Assembly (NCBI RefSeq): GCF_002954245.1
Contig: NZ_PPTG01000040.1
Span: forward strand, 363-64,362
Origin: Cryobacterium aureum
GTDB lineage: Bacteria > Actinomycetota > Actinomycetes > Actinomycetales > Microbacteriaceae
DNA: 64,000 nt
Direction of reading: 5' to 3'
Translations under genes and position numbers: made by a program
Notes under the pieces: generated by a model
The model's input: the letters and a program-made list of their open reading frames with translations, nothing else
What the model was told of the DNA's origin: nothing
Database searches by the model: none
In this document: piece by piece, positions 43,373-53,215 of the stretch
How the letters are laid out: the number at the start of each line of letters is the position of its first letter
Position numbering within the stretch: position 1 is the first letter of the stretch

Positions 43373-44422
43373 CTAGGCGATGAAGGCGCGGTAGGCCGCG
43401 TCGTTCGCGCGCAGCACGCGCAGCACGTTCTCGGTGCCCAGCTTGGCCAGGTCGGCTGCGCTCCAGCCGCGCCGCTCGAGCTCGGCGAACAGGTTGGGGT
43501 ATTCCGCCACGGTGGCAAGCCCAACCGGCATGTCGGGGCAGCCGTCGAAGTCGCCACCGAGGCCGATGTGATCAATGCCGGCCACGCTGCGGGCATGCTC
43601 AACGTGGTCCGCCACGTGCGCCACGGTCACGACCGGCTTCTCCCCCACCGAACCGTTGTCTTCCCAGCTGCGGTAGTCGGCAGAGAGAAAGGCCGGCACG
43701 AAGGTGATCATCTGAACGCCACCGTTGGCGGCGAGCTGACTAAGAATTGCATCGGGCACGTTGCGCGGGTGGGGATTTAGGGCAAAACACGAGGAATGGC
43801 TGAAGAGAACGGGGAGGGTTGAGGCATCGAGGGCGTCCTGCATGGTGGCAGAGGAAACATGGGACAAGTCGACCATCATTCCGATGCGATTCATCTCGGC
43901 AATGACGGCCCGGCCACGCTCGTTCATGCCGTCGTGCGTCACCTCGCCGACCGCCGCGTCGGCCCACTCCGTCGATGAGTTCCAGGTGAGCGTCATGTAA
44001 CGCACGCCCAACCGGGCGTACTCGCGGAGTACCGCGAGCGAGTTATTCATCTGGTTGCCGCCCTCAACCCCGAGGAGCGACGCAATTCTTCCGCCGTGCC
44101 GGGCGCGCCCTACGTCATCGGCGGTGACTGCCCGTTCGAAATCGTCGGGATAGGCGGCAATCAGGCGATGAATGAAGTCGATCTGCTCGAGCGTTGCCTG
44201 CACCGAATCCGTGCCCTCCAGGTCGGTGTGCACCCACACCGACCAGAACTGGCCCTGCACCCCGCCGCGCCGCAATTTGGGGACATCCGTTTGCAAATGA
44301 CTGCGGGCAGAATCCTGCTCCGAGTCCAGCCCGGCAACGGAATAGTCACGATGCTCTCTGCAGGCCCAAGCGAGGTCATTGTGCCCGTCAAGAACAGCAA
44401 ATTTCGGTTTTCTTACGGTCAT
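43373..44422 (-). CDS. Membrane-dipeptidase-family (M19) peptidase
   Basis: This ~349-residue zinc dipeptidase has LDGHNDLAWACREH (metal His and Asp) near the N-terminus. It continues with LLGVEGGNQMNNSLAVLREY (Glu), MMVDLSHVSSATM and LFSHSSCFALNPHPRN (His), and DHIGLGGDFDG near the C-terminus. I chose ATG 44422 because GAAGAG lies 6-7 bases upstream; an earlier ATG at 44452 has no ribosome site. No signal peptide is seen, so it is probably cytoplasmic. Confidence 0.9.
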   Translation of the reverse strand: MTVRKPKFAVLDGHNDLAWACREHRDYSVAGLDSEQDSARSHLQTDVPKLRRGGVQGQFWSVWVHTDLEGTDSVQATLEQIDFIHRLIAAYPDDFERAVTADDVGRARHGGRIASLLGVEGGNQMNNSLAVLREYARLGVRYMTLTWNSSTEWADAAVGEVTHDGMNERGRAVIAEMNRIGMMVDLSHVSSATMQDALDASTLPVLFSHSSCFALNPHPRNVPDAILSQLAANGGVQMITFVPAFLSADYRSWEDNGSVGEKPVVTVAHVADHVEHARSVAGIDHIGLGGDFDGCPDMPVGLATVAEYPNLFAELERRGWSAADLAKLGTENVLRVLRANDAAYRAFIA

Positions 44423-44771
44423 CTGAACTCTTCCCGGCAATTGATGCACCATACCAGCCTAGGACCCCCTCCATCGGGCATCTAATGCGCTCAGGCCGTA
44501 TCACCTCACGGCACTGACGGCGTGATTCCTGCCCGCGCTTGCGGGCCTTACGGGGGGTGTCGGCCGATCTCAGGCTGAGCATTCCCCAACACCTTCCCCC
44601 ATACAGGGGATTTTGACCCCCATTGAGGTTACAGCGCCGCCGACTTGAATCGGGGTAGTCTCTGCCAGTAAGTTGCTGAGAAAGAATCATCTTCATACGA
44701 CGCGCTCCATCGAACGACAAGTGCCAGCATCGCCACCTGTTCCTGTAAACCCGACTGCAGGGAATGAAAAC
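44423..44771. other. Intergenic region upstream of the polysaccharide locus
   Basis: About 350 bases separate the divergent dipeptidase and polysaccharide genes. It contains a small hairpin (GCCCGCGCTTGCGGGC, 44529-44544) and the inverted repeat TCCCCCATACAGGGGA (44595-44610). I see no tRNA, ORF with a ribosome site, or clear -35/-10 pair. Confidence 0.5.
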
Positions 44772-44888
44772 GTGACATTCACTCTCCGAACTACCCCAGA
44801 ACCCGATACGCGCCTCCGTTACCGCCGCGCCACAACGACCACGCCCGGTACTACTTTCACGTTCGACCGTAGGGGGAGTGACGCATGA
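44772..44888 (+). CDS. Possible 38-codon leader ORF coupled to the phosphotransferase gene
   Basis: GTG 44772, preceded by AGGGA, opens a 38-codon frame (VTFTLRTTPEPDTRLRYRRA, then Thr/Phe-rich to GSDA). Its TGA overlaps the ATG of the next gene by 4 nt. The peptide is basic and Thr-rich and matches no family I know. It may be a translated leader that couples initiation, or chance; the downstream gene also has its own AGGGGG site. Confidence 0.3.
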   Translation: MTFTLRTTPEPDTRLRYRRATTTTPGTTFTFDRRGSDA

Positions 44889-46432
44889 GTGAATCAGATT
44901 CGCCCGCCTCTTTCCAGCAACCTCTGCCCCTTCGGCGTACCGCCAAGCTTCGACTCGTTGACCAGTCGGTGTCCGCGCCCGCCGATATCGCGGTGGACAC
45001 CCCCTCCTCAGGGCTGATTTGGGCTCGGCGGTACCGAACCAAGCTGCGACTGACCGATGTTGCGGTCATTGTTCTCGCGGTGGGTAGCGCACTGGTCTTC
45101 CGGTTCGGCGTGGACGGCATTCCGGCCGTACCGGGATCGTTCAGCGCCAACTATTGGCTCGTTTCACTCCTGATCGTGGCGACCTGGCTCATGACCCTTG
45201 AGCTTTTCCACACCAGGGACTCCCGCGTCGTGGGTGTCGGAGCGAGCGAGTACAAACAGGTCATCAATGCCAGTGCTGTCACTTTCGGCATGCTCGCCAT
45301 CATCTTTCTGATCTTCAACATCGACATCGCTCGGCTGTACTTTGTTCTGGCGCTCCCCCTCGGTATTGCGGCACTGGTTCTCGAACGGTGGCTGTGGCGC
45401 AAATGGCTGCTGCACCAGCGCAGGTTCGGCCACTATCTCGCCCGCGTGATCGTCGTTGGAAATCGAGACGACGTAGAATACGTGGTCAGTCAGATCGACA
45501 CCAAGTCTGGAGCCGCCTACTACATCGTCGGCGCAGCTCTGGAAGACGGCATCGGTGACGATATCTCAGCCGGCGAGCGCGTGGTGCCGATCGTGTCCGA
45601 CTTCGAGCACGTCGCAGCCGCCGCCGCCGCCATGGGGGTTGACACGGTCATTGTGGCCGGGCAGCCTAGCGGCGGCAGTTCCTACATTCGCAATCTGGGT
45701 TGGGACCTCGAGGGCACCTCCGCGGAGCTTGTTCTTTCCAGCCGACTAACGGATGTCGCTGGTCCCCGCATCCACTTTCGTCCGGTTGACGGCCTCCCGC
45801 TGATCCACGTCGAAATTCCTCGGTTCGAGGGGGGCCGCCATGCCCTCAAGCGCACCCTGGATATCGTCACGACGGCACTCGCGATCGTGTTTTTGCTCCC
45901 CGTGCTCGCCTTCATCGCCGTGCTCATCAAACTCGACAGCCCCGGCCCGGTGCTGTTTCGGCAGGAGCGGTGCGGCCGCAACGGACAGACCTTCCGCATG
46001 ATCAAATTCCGCTCGATGGTGCAGACCGCGGAAGACGACCTGGCTGGTCTACTCGACCAGAACGAAGCTTCCGGGGTGATGTTCAAGATTCGCAATGACC
46101 CTCGAATCACCAAGATCGGCCGCGTGCTGCGCAAATACTCACTCGACGAGCTGCCCCAGCTGTGGAATATCTTTGTCGGCGAGATGAGCCTGGTCGGGCC
46201 ACGCCCGCCGCTGCCCGAAGAAGTTCAGGTCTACGAAACCCACGTGCACCGCCGCCTGTACATCAAGCCCGGTCTGACCGGCATGTGGCAGGTCAACGGG
46301 CGGTCCAATCTCAGCTGGGAAGACAGCGTACGGCTCGACCTCTACTACGTCGAGAACTGGTCACTGGCCGGCGACCTGATGATCATCTGGCGCACCTTCA
46401 AGACCGTCATTCAACCAGTAGGGGCATATTGA
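44885..46432 (+). CDS. Polyprenyl-phosphate sugar phosphotransferase (priming enzyme)
   Basis: This 515-residue enzyme starts polysaccharide synthesis by moving a sugar-phosphate to undecaprenyl phosphate. It has four N-terminal membrane helices (~55-170), a nucleotide-binding-like middle (RVIVVGNRDDVEYVV) and a fifth helix (~325-345). The catalytic domain has SPGPVLFRQERCGRNGQTF, IKFRSMVQTAEDD, RKYSLDELPQLWNIFVGEMS and LVGPRPPLPEEV. It heads a three-gene run with a 1-base gap and then a 4-nt overlap. Confidence 0.93.
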   Translation: MSESDSPASFQQPLPLRRTAKLRLVDQSVSAPADIAVDTPSSGLIWARRYRTKLRLTDVAVIVLAVGSALVFRFGVDGIPAVPGSFSANYWLVSLLIVATWLMTLELFHTRDSRVVGVGASEYKQVINASAVTFGMLAIIFLIFNIDIARLYFVLALPLGIAALVLERWLWRKWLLHQRRFGHYLARVIVVGNRDDVEYVVSQIDTKSGAAYYIVGAALEDGIGDDISAGERVVPIVSDFEHVAAAAAAMGVDTVIVAGQPSGGSSYIRNLGWDLEGTSAELVLSSRLTDVAGPRIHFRPVDGLPLIHVEIPRFEGGRHALKRTLDIVTTALAIVFLLPVLAFIAVLIKLDSPGPVLFRQERCGRNGQTFRMIKFRSMVQTAEDDLAGLLDQNEASGVMFKIRNDPRITKIGRVLRKYSLDELPQLWNIFVGEMSLVGPRPPLPEEVQVYETHVHRRLYIKPGLTGMWQVNGRSNLSWEDSVRLDLYYVENWSLAGDLMIIWRTFKTVIQPVGAY

Positions 46433-46433
46433 C

Positions 46434-47687
46434 ATGACCGCGGGCATCGAACACACTGCGCCGTCCAGCCGCCGGCGTCTGAGCATCGCAATGATCGGTA
46501 CCCGCGGAGTGCCCGCAGCCTACGGCGGGTTTGAAACGGCCGTCGAGGAAATCGGGCGCCGGCTCGTTGACCGCGGCCACGACGTGACCGTTTATTGTCG
46601 CCGCACGGCCCAGCCGGTTCCAGCGGAGTACCTCGGTATGAAACTGGTGGAGCTGCCGGCCCTGCGCCATAAGATTTTGGAGACGCTGAGCCACACCGGG
46701 CTGTCGGTGCTGCACGCAACCCTGCACCGCCCAGCCGATGTCGCCTTCGTGTTCAACGCAGCCAATGCCCCGTTCGTTCCGCTGCTGCGCCTGCGCGGTA
46801 TTCCCAGCGTCGTGCACGTCGACGGTCTCGAATGGAAGCGAGACAAATGGGGCGGCGCCGGTCGACGCTACTACCGCTGGGCCGAAGAAGTCTCGGTGCG
46901 CGAAGCGGATGCCCTCATCGCTGACGCGCAGGGAATCGTCGACTACTACCGGGACGAGTTTTCCATCCCGACCGAACTGATCTCCTACGGCACCCGAATT
47001 CTGCACGATACCCCGACCGATCGGCTCACCGAACTCGGACTCCGGCCCGGCGGCTACCACCTCGTCGTCGCCCGGTTCGAACCGGAAAACCACGTCGACA
47101 TGATTGTCGAGGGATACCGCGCCAGCGGGGCACGCCTCCCACTGGTCGTTGTCGGCTCCGCGCCCTACGCGGCTGACTACACCAACCGCATCAGTGTCCT
47201 GGCTGCGTCCGATTCCCGCATTCGCATGCTCGGCAGCGTGTGGGACCAAAACCAGCTGGATCAGCTCTATACACACGCCACCACCTACGTGCATGGCCAC
47301 TCGGTGGGCGGTACGAACCCGTCGCTGCTGCGGGCGATGGGTGCCGGAACCAAGGTCATCGCGTGGGACGTCGTGTTCAATCGCGAGGTCCTTGGCAGCG
47401 ATGGCGCCTACTTCTCGCGGGCCGATTCCCTCAGCGGCCTGATCGAAGATGCCGAATTGAACCCCGAGCACGTCGCCGCGGTCGCGGCGGCGCTGCAGCA
47501 GCGGGCCAAGGAACTCTACAACTGGGACAGCGTCGCGGCCAGCTACGAAAGGCTCGCTCGGCGAGTGGCCGTTGGCTACAGCACCCATCGACAGAGCAGC
47601 GGCCGGGCCGGAGTATCAACCTGGAGCGTTTCCGACACCATGAACCACCAACCGTCAACCGCACCATCTAGGGGGATCACGCTATGA
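46434..47687 (+). CDS. Glycosyltransferase with DUF1972 domain
   Basis: This 417-residue GT-B enzyme has an N-terminal DUF1972 region, IGTRGVPAAYGGFETAVEE, that is diagnostic. VFVFN and VVHVDGLEWKRDKWG follow. The C-terminal nucleotide-sugar domain shows VVARFEPENHVDMIVEGY and HGHSVGGTNPSLLRAMGAG. DUF1972 enzymes are often rhamnosyltransferases; the sugar here is unknown. It starts 1 base after the priming enzyme. Confidence 0.9.
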   Translation: MTAGIEHTAPSSRRRLSIAMIGTRGVPAAYGGFETAVEEIGRRLVDRGHDVTVYCRRTAQPVPAEYLGMKLVELPALRHKILETLSHTGLSVLHATLHRPADVAFVFNAANAPFVPLLRLRGIPSVVHVDGLEWKRDKWGGAGRRYYRWAEEVSVREADALIADAQGIVDYYRDEFSIPTELISYGTRILHDTPTDRLTELGLRPGGYHLVVARFEPENHVDMIVEGYRASGARLPLVVVGSAPYAADYTNRISVLAASDSRIRMLGSVWDQNQLDQLYTHATTYVHGHSVGGTNPSLLRAMGAGTKVIAWDVVFNREVLGSDGAYFSRADSLSGLIEDAELNPEHVAAVAAALQQRAKELYNWDSVAASYERLARRVAVGYSTHRQSSGRAGVSTWSVSDTMNHQPSTAPSRGITL

Positions 47688-48457
47688 CCAGTACCTCGGC
47701 CCACGCCACCGCCTCGACCGAAACGTACTTTGACACCGTGCGCCGTTTGTCGTCCGCTCAGAAAACAGCCGCCCGCGGCGCTCCACCGTACTCCGTCTAT
47801 GTGAACCGACGGGTGGGTCGCTACCTCGCGGCGGGCGCGTTCCGTCTCGGTCTGACCCCGAACAACGTCACCACCATCAGTGCCAGCTTCACGTTCTGCG
47901 CGATCGGACTGCTCGCGATCGGCGAACCGAGCTGGTGGCTCGGCCTCGTCGTGTGGCTGCTGCTGGCCATCGGCTACGCCTTCGACTCTGCCGACGGCCA
48001 GGTCGCACGCCTGCGTGGGGGCGGCTCCCCCTCGGGCGAATGGCTCGACCACGTCGTTGACTCCATCAAGATCTCCACGCTGCACCTCGCGGTGCTCATC
48101 ACGATGTTCACGCACTTTCCCCTGTCAAGCTCGATCTGGCTGCTCGTACCGATCGGGTTTGCCGCCGTCGCGGCCGTGTCGTTCTTCGCCATGATTCTGA
48201 ACGATCTGCTCAAAGCCAAGCATGCGCCAAGGGCTCCACTCTCCACGGCCCCCCGCACCGCGGTGCGGTCACTTCTTGGACTTCCCACCGATTACGGTGT
48301 GCTCTGCCTCGCCTTCGTGCTGCTGGGCGCTCCGCTGGCCTTCTTCGGCCTGTACACGCTGCTCTTCATTGCCAACGCGCTATATCTCGCACTGGCGCTG
48401 GGTAAGTGGTTTCGCGACATGACCGCGCTGGGGCGCGTGGACGTCGTCCGGCCGTAG
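47684..48457 (+). CDS. CDP-alcohol phosphatidyltransferase family protein
   Basis: This 257-residue membrane enzyme has the full CDP-alcohol motif DSADGQVAR-x8-G-x3-D-x3-D (from residue ~101) and at least four hydrophobic helices. It transfers a phospho-alcohol from a CDP-alcohol. Its place between glycosyltransferases, with a TagD-like cytidylyltransferase later in the locus, suggests an alcohol-phosphate cell-wall decoration rather than lipid synthesis. It overlaps the glycosyltransferase gene by 4 nt. Confidence 0.88.
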   Translation: MTSTSAHATASTETYFDTVRRLSSAQKTAARGAPPYSVYVNRRVGRYLAAGAFRLGLTPNNVTTISASFTFCAIGLLAIGEPSWWLGLVVWLLLAIGYAFDSADGQVARLRGGGSPSGEWLDHVVDSIKISTLHLAVLITMFTHFPLSSSIWLLVPIGFAAVAAVSFFAMILNDLLKAKHAPRAPLSTAPRTAVRSLLGLPTDYGVLCLAFVLLGAPLAFFGLYTLLFIANALYLALALGKWFRDMTALGRVDVVRP

Positions 48458-48585
48458 TCGGGCATCCGCTGTTCGCACGTGCCAGCTCTGCCGTGTGCCC
48501 CGTTCTGGGGATGCTCCCTCTCGCATTCGGAGGTGAGTTTTGATCAGCTTGATTGTAGGGTGAGCGCAACCGGACGGAGAATGCT

Positions 48586-50052
48586 GTGGAACCAATCGAC
48601 TATTTGAGGACCATCACGAGACGGTGGCTGCTCATCGCCATCGTGGGCCTTCTTGGCGGCGGCGCGGCGTGGGGCTACGCAACGACCCTCCCCGCCCAGT
48701 ACCAGGCCACCAACAGCGTCTTTGTCACGAGCGATCGAGGTGCGACCACCAGCGAGTTGTTGCAGTCGTCGACCTTCACGCAAAACCTCGTGCAGTCCTA
48801 CGCGCAACTCGCCACGACACCAACCGTTCTGGGGCCGGTGATCAACAAGCTCGGCTTGAAGATCTCCACGCAGGCCCTGGCCTCTCGGGTCACCGCGGTC
48901 ACTCCCCTCAACACGGTGTTCATCAACATCACCGTGACCAGCCGGTCTGCGACGCAGGCCGTGGACCTCGCCGACGCCGTCTCCGATTCCCTCGCCGCCA
49001 CTGTGCAGAATCTGGCACCGAAAGGGCCAGACAACCTGCCCTCGATCACGGTCAAGACGGTTTCGCCGGCTCAACTGCCGGGCAGCCCCTTTGCTCCCAA
49101 CACGCAACTGATCATCATCACCGGATTGCTGCTCGGGCTCGTACTTGGCGTGCTCTATGCCCTGGCCCGCGAGGTATTCGACACCCGGGTCAGTACGGAG
49201 AAGGACCTCGATCGGGTCTCCTCCGACCCCCTGCTCGGAAAGGTCGGTCGCAAGAAGCGCACCGATCCAGCCGGCCTGGTCATGCGGGTCATGCCCCACA
49301 GCGCCCTCGCCGAGGCCTACCGACGAGTGCGGGCCAACCTGGAATTCATCGACGTGGACACCCCGCCGCGTAGCGCCGTGGTGACGTCGGCGGTGACGCG
49401 CGATGGCAAGTCCACGACCGCGATCAACCTGGCCCTGGCCATGGCGGAACGCTCGTCACGAGTGCTGCTGATCGACGCCGACCTGCGGCGCCCGTCGATC
49501 GCCGAGCTGTGTGACCTCGAAGGCGATGTGGGACTCACCACCGTTCTGCTGGGCGATGTCGACCCCGACGACGCCATTGTGCGCTGGTCGGACGGCATCG
49601 ACGTGCTGCCCTCCGGCGCAGTGCCACCCAATCCGGGGCAGCTCCTCGGGTCGGCGGCAATGAAAACCCTGATGGAACGCCTGCTGCTCGACTACGACTT
49701 CATCGTCATCGATTCCCCGCCACTTCTTCCGGCCACGGATGCACTCGGCCTGGCCCACCTCACCGACGGTGCCATCGTCGTCGCTCGCTACAAATCGACC
49801 ACCCGCCAACAGCTGGCCACCACGCTGGAGTCGCTCGAAGCGGTCAACGCCCGCATCCTCGGCATCGTGCTCAACCAGGTGCGCGAACGTCGCGCCGAGG
49901 TGTACTACGGACCGCTCGCCCCGGTGACCGGTCCCGTGCCGCTGACGCCGGGAACGGCCAACCGGGTCACCGCCACCCGGGCACCCCGCACCACGTTTGA
50001 TGAGACGGGCCGTCGCAGCTCCCGAACGTCGGATTCGGCGCGGTCGTCGTAG
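48586..50052 (+). CDS. Wzz-type chain-length regulator fused to a BY-kinase
   Basis: This 488-residue protein starts at GTG 48586. The N-terminal Wzz domain (MEPIDYLRTITRRWLLIAIV) has two membrane helices (~14-34 and ~170-192). The C-terminal CpsD-like kinase has Walker A in SAVTRDGKSTTAINLALAMA, A' VLLIDADLRRPS and B FIVIDSPPLL. The usual terminal tyrosine cluster is absent, with only VYYGPLAPV near 440. It should control polymer length and export. 128 bases precede it, so it may have its own promoter. Confidence 0.9.
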   Translation: MEPIDYLRTITRRWLLIAIVGLLGGGAAWGYATTLPAQYQATNSVFVTSDRGATTSELLQSSTFTQNLVQSYAQLATTPTVLGPVINKLGLKISTQALASRVTAVTPLNTVFINITVTSRSATQAVDLADAVSDSLAATVQNLAPKGPDNLPSITVKTVSPAQLPGSPFAPNTQLIIITGLLLGLVLGVLYALAREVFDTRVSTEKDLDRVSSDPLLGKVGRKKRTDPAGLVMRVMPHSALAEAYRRVRANLEFIDVDTPPRSAVVTSAVTRDGKSTTAINLALAMAERSSRVLLIDADLRRPSIAELCDLEGDVGLTTVLLGDVDPDDAIVRWSDGIDVLPSGAVPPNPGQLLGSAAMKTLMERLLLDYDFIVIDSPPLLPATDALGLAHLTDGAIVVARYKSTTRQQLATTLESLEAVNARILGIVLNQVRERRAEVYYGPLAPVTGPVPLTPGTANRVTATRAPRTTFDETGRRSSRTSDSARSS

Positions 50053-51062
50053 TGCGGGTCCTCCAGTCCTTTCCGGAGGGTCGCGCCACGACGAATCCCT
50101 ACCTGCTGCAACTGAGCCGGTCACTGCGCCCGCACGTGGAGGTGCTCGGCTTCACCTGGCGCCGGGCGCTCACGAGCCGGTACGACGTGTTCCACGTGCA
50201 CTGGCCGGAGATTCTCCTGCAGGGTCGCACACCGGGCCGGGCGCTGGCCAGACGGATGCTGTTCCGCCTGTTCCTGGCGCGGCTGCGGCTGCGTCGCACC
50301 GCGGTGGTGCGCACGCTGCACAACGTGCGCAGCCACGAGCTCGCACCGCGGCAGGACCAACGCTTGCTCGAGCGGTTCGACCAGCGCACCACGCTGTGGA
50401 TTCGGCTCAACCCATTCACACCGGTACCCGCCGGCGCGCTCGAACGCACCATCCCGCACGGGGACTACCGCGACTGGTACTTCGACCAGCCATCGGGCGC
50501 GACCGTGCCTGGCCGACTGCTCTACTTCGGGCTCATTCGCCCGTATAAGGGTGTGGACGCCCTGGTCGAATCCTTCCGACAGCTGGGCGCTGGACTCCCC
50601 GACGATCCCCGGCCGACGCTGCGCATCGTGGGGGCTCCGCAATCGAGCGAGCTGGCCCAGCAGCTGCAGTTCGGCGCGGCCGGCGAACCACGCATCGAGT
50701 TCGTACTGCGCCACACCAGCGATGCCGAGCTGGCCGCCGCCATTCAGGCAGCCGAACTGGTCGTGTTGCCGTACACCGAGATGCACAACTCCGGCGCCGC
50801 ACTGCTGGCCCTCTCGCTGGACCGGCCGGTCTTGGTGCCGCAGAACGCGGTGACCACCGCCCTGGCCGACGAGGTCGGTGCCGAGTGGGTGCTTTGCTAC
50901 AGTGGGCCGCTGTGCGCCGAGGTTCTCGCCGATGCGCTCGTGCGCGTGCGGCGACCTCGGTCCACGCCCGCACCCGATCTCTCGCGCCGCCGGTGGTCGG
51001 TCGGAGCGGCCGAACACGTCGACGCCTATGGCCGGGCCGTGCTGTCAGCCCGCTCGCGCTGA
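50052..51062 (+). CDS. GT4-like glycosyltransferase
   Basis: This 336-residue protein starts at GTG 50052, sharing one base with the kinase stop. The N-terminal half includes YDVFHVHWPEILLQGR and a basic patch (RRMLFRLFLARLRLRR). The C-terminal half has LLYFGLIRPYKGVDALVESF and ELVVLPYTEMHNSGAALLA, a GT-B donor-binding pattern close to GT4 enzymes of the GumH/WcaL type. The sugar is unknown. Confidence 0.85.
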   Translation: MRVLQSFPEGRATTNPYLLQLSRSLRPHVEVLGFTWRRALTSRYDVFHVHWPEILLQGRTPGRALARRMLFRLFLARLRLRRTAVVRTLHNVRSHELAPRQDQRLLERFDQRTTLWIRLNPFTPVPAGALERTIPHGDYRDWYFDQPSGATVPGRLLYFGLIRPYKGVDALVESFRQLGAGLPDDPRPTLRIVGAPQSSELAQQLQFGAAGEPRIEFVLRHTSDAELAAAIQAAELVVLPYTEMHNSGAALLALSLDRPVLVPQNAVTTALADEVGAEWVLCYSGPLCAEVLADALVRVRRPRSTPAPDLSRRRWSVGAAEHVDAYGRAVLSARSR

Positions 51063-51100
51063 ACCAGAGGATCCCGCTGGCACTCGATGCGCGGTCGCGC

Positions 51101-52174
51101 TCAGGCACCGGCGAACAGCCAGGCATCGGCGGCGAGCCGTCCGTCAATAGCCGGCAGGTCGTCGACGGAGGGGCCCGCTGCCTGCAAGGCGTGCAGCACG
51201 GCATCCGCTAGCTGCTGGGGGGTACAGCCCGGTGCGACCACGTCGTGGCCGTGTTCCTCGAGCCAGGAGGCGAGCCCGGTTTCGGTCGTAGTCACGATGC
51301 TGCAGCCGTGCGCGAGTCCCTCGACGATCGGCAGGCCGACCTGTTCGCGCCAGGTCGCGGTCGGTTGGCTGGGCAGTGCCAGCACGCGGGCGCGACGTAA
51401 CTGCCGGTGAATCTCGCTGCGCGGCGGGTCGATGACCAGCTCGATCGTTGGGTCGCTGGCCACGGCCTGGCGTGCCTGGTTTTCCAGCGCCCCCTTGCCG
51501 ATGAGGATGAGACGGGCCGCTGGCACCTGTGCTGTGACCAGTGGCCAGGCCGCGAGAAGGCCCGGCAACCCCTTGCGCTGGGCGAACGCCCCCAGAAACA
51601 CCACCCGGTTCACCTCGACGTCGCCCGGGCAGGTGCACGCGGCCGGCAACGCCGGAATAACGGCGGAGACGGCATCACGGGCGGGTTCCGGCAGGGCTGC
51701 GCGGTACGTGACGCTGGCGGCGTCCGTTCCGAAAACGATGCGGTCGGTCTGGCGCCAGACGAAGCGGGCTGCGACACCGTTGAGGGCGCGCCTCAGCCGC
51801 GCACGGGAGCCCAGCTTTCGGTCGAACGGGTCGGCGTTCTCCAGCGCGTAACACACGATGCTTGCTCGGCCGCCGCCGAGCAGTGCCCGCAAACGGAGGG
51901 CGCAGATCGCGAATGTGCTGGCCCACACGCTTGCAAGCATGAGCGGTTCGCCAATTTCAAGCGTCGTGACTGGGGAACGGGCGAGCAACCACGCGGCGCG
52001 CAGCGGGTGAGCCTGCACGACCACGAGGCCCTGAGCAAGCTCTTCGTGAAAGTCATACCTCTTAATACGGAAGAGAATGGCGGCCGGCGGCAACTCGTGT
52101 GCGCGTTCCAAGTGAGCGCTGCGCAGGGTGCGGTACAGCCTGGCCCGGTCGATCAGAATGCGATTGCTAGCCAC
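51101..52174 (-). CDS. GT4-family glycosyltransferase
   Basis: This ~357-residue protein has the GT-B C-terminal motifs VVFLGAFAQRKGLPGLLAAW, LILIGKGALENQA and ALPSQPTATWREQVGLPIVE (EX7E region), then GCSIVTTTETGLASWLEEHG. The start chosen is GTG 52174, overlapping the stop of the GT2 gene by 8 nt (GTGGCTAG). It is on the strand opposite to the main operon and convergent with the preceding glycosyltransferase. Confidence 0.85.
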   Translation of the reverse strand: MASNRILIDRARLYRTLRSAHLERAHELPPAAILFRIKRYDFHEELAQGLVVVQAHPLRAAWLLARSPVTTLEIGEPLMLASVWASTFAICALRLRALLGGGRASIVCYALENADPFDRKLGSRARLRRALNGVAARFVWRQTDRIVFGTDAASVTYRAALPEPARDAVSAVIPALPAACTCPGDVEVNRVVFLGAFAQRKGLPGLLAAWPLVTAQVPAARLILIGKGALENQARQAVASDPTIELVIDPPRSEIHRQLRRARVLALPSQPTATWREQVGLPIVEGLAHGCSIVTTTETGLASWLEEHGHDVVAPGCTPQQLADAVLHALQAAGPSVDDLPAIDGRLAADAWLFAGA

Positions 52175-53138
52175 GCTTGTACTCGTGGTATACCAACCCC
52201 ACCGAACCAGCCAGCATCCCGGCGCCCCTGGCCGCGGTGCGCAAGCCGCGGGCACGCAACGGCACCTGTCCGACCAGCGAGCCGGCGAGGTACCGCACGA
52301 TTCCGCCGCAGACCCGTGCGGCGCCGCGCGCCTGCAGCGTCATGCGCACCAGCACTCGTTTGCCGTTTTCGGTGTCGTCGAGGTTGATCCGGCTCCAGGT
52401 ATTGCCCATGCGAAAGGCACGTTGCAGCACCCATTCCCGGGTGAGGCGGTCCGCCGGCACGATGTCAATGACGATCGCTTCATCGCACCAGATCATCTGC
52501 CCGCCCCGCTGGTGTAGCTGCCGGGTGAACAGCGAGTCCGACCCACCGGACAGCCCGAACCGTTCATCAAACCTGAGCTCCAGACGGCGCACCTGGGCCA
52601 GGTCCAGCAGCAGATTGTTCGTGGCGGCCAGCGACACCGGCGTGCCGGTGGTGAACCGACGGCGTTCGAAAAAGCCACCGGCCCGAATCCACTGGTCGGG
52701 TTCGATGTCGTACTGCGAGAGCACCGGGCCGACCACGGCTGCCGGCCGATAGGTCGAGTAGGTATCGAGCAGCTGAACGAGCCAATGGCTGCTGGGTCGT
52801 TCGTCGTCGTCGATGAAGATGAGCAGGTCGGCCCCCTGGCCTTCCAGCAGCGCCCGATTGCGCGCCGAGGCGATGCCCGGGGTGGGTTCGTGCACGTAGC
52901 GGACGGGTGTCGGCCGGGTCGACGGCTCCCCCGCCTCCAACCAGCTGGTGTCGGTCACCAGGGTGCGAGCTCCGGCGTCGGGATCGTTGTCGACGACGAT
53001 GATCTCCACCGGCGCGAACACCATGCCGGCCTGGTCGAGCAGCTCCGGCAGGAGCTCCTCAAGGTCGGCCGGGCGCTGGAAGGTCAGCACCGCAATCACG
53101 ACGTGCGGGTCAGTCGTGGTTCGGTTGACAGGTGACAT
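52167..53138 (-). CDS. GT2-family glycosyltransferase
   Basis: This 323-residue GT-A enzyme starts VVIAVLTFQRPADLEELLPE. EIIVVDNDPDAG, SARNRALLEGQGADLLIFID and DDERPSSHW hold the DxD-type metal site. GLSGGSDSLFTRQLHQRGGQ and a C-terminal amphipathic region follow. It is coupled to the GT4 gene downstream. With 77 bases between them, it follows the large propeller-protein gene on the same strand. Confidence 0.9.
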   Translation of the reverse strand: MSPVNRTTTDPHVVIAVLTFQRPADLEELLPELLDQAGMVFAPVEIIVVDNDPDAGARTLVTDTSWLEAGEPSTRPTPVRYVHEPTPGIASARNRALLEGQGADLLIFIDDDERPSSHWLVQLLDTYSTYRPAAVVGPVLSQYDIEPDQWIRAGGFFERRRFTTGTPVSLAATNNLLLDLAQVRRLELRFDERFGLSGGSDSLFTRQLHQRGGQMIWCDEAIVIDIVPADRLTREWVLQRAFRMGNTWSRINLDDTENGKRVLVRMTLQARGAARVCGGIVRYLAGSLVGQVPLRARGLRTAARGAGMLAGSVGLVYHEYKRG

Positions 53139-53215
53139 GACCTACCCCTCTGTAGTCGTGCGAGCGGTGCCGGTAGTGCCAGAAATGCGCGATGAGCTCG
53201 GGAGTGGGACCAGGA

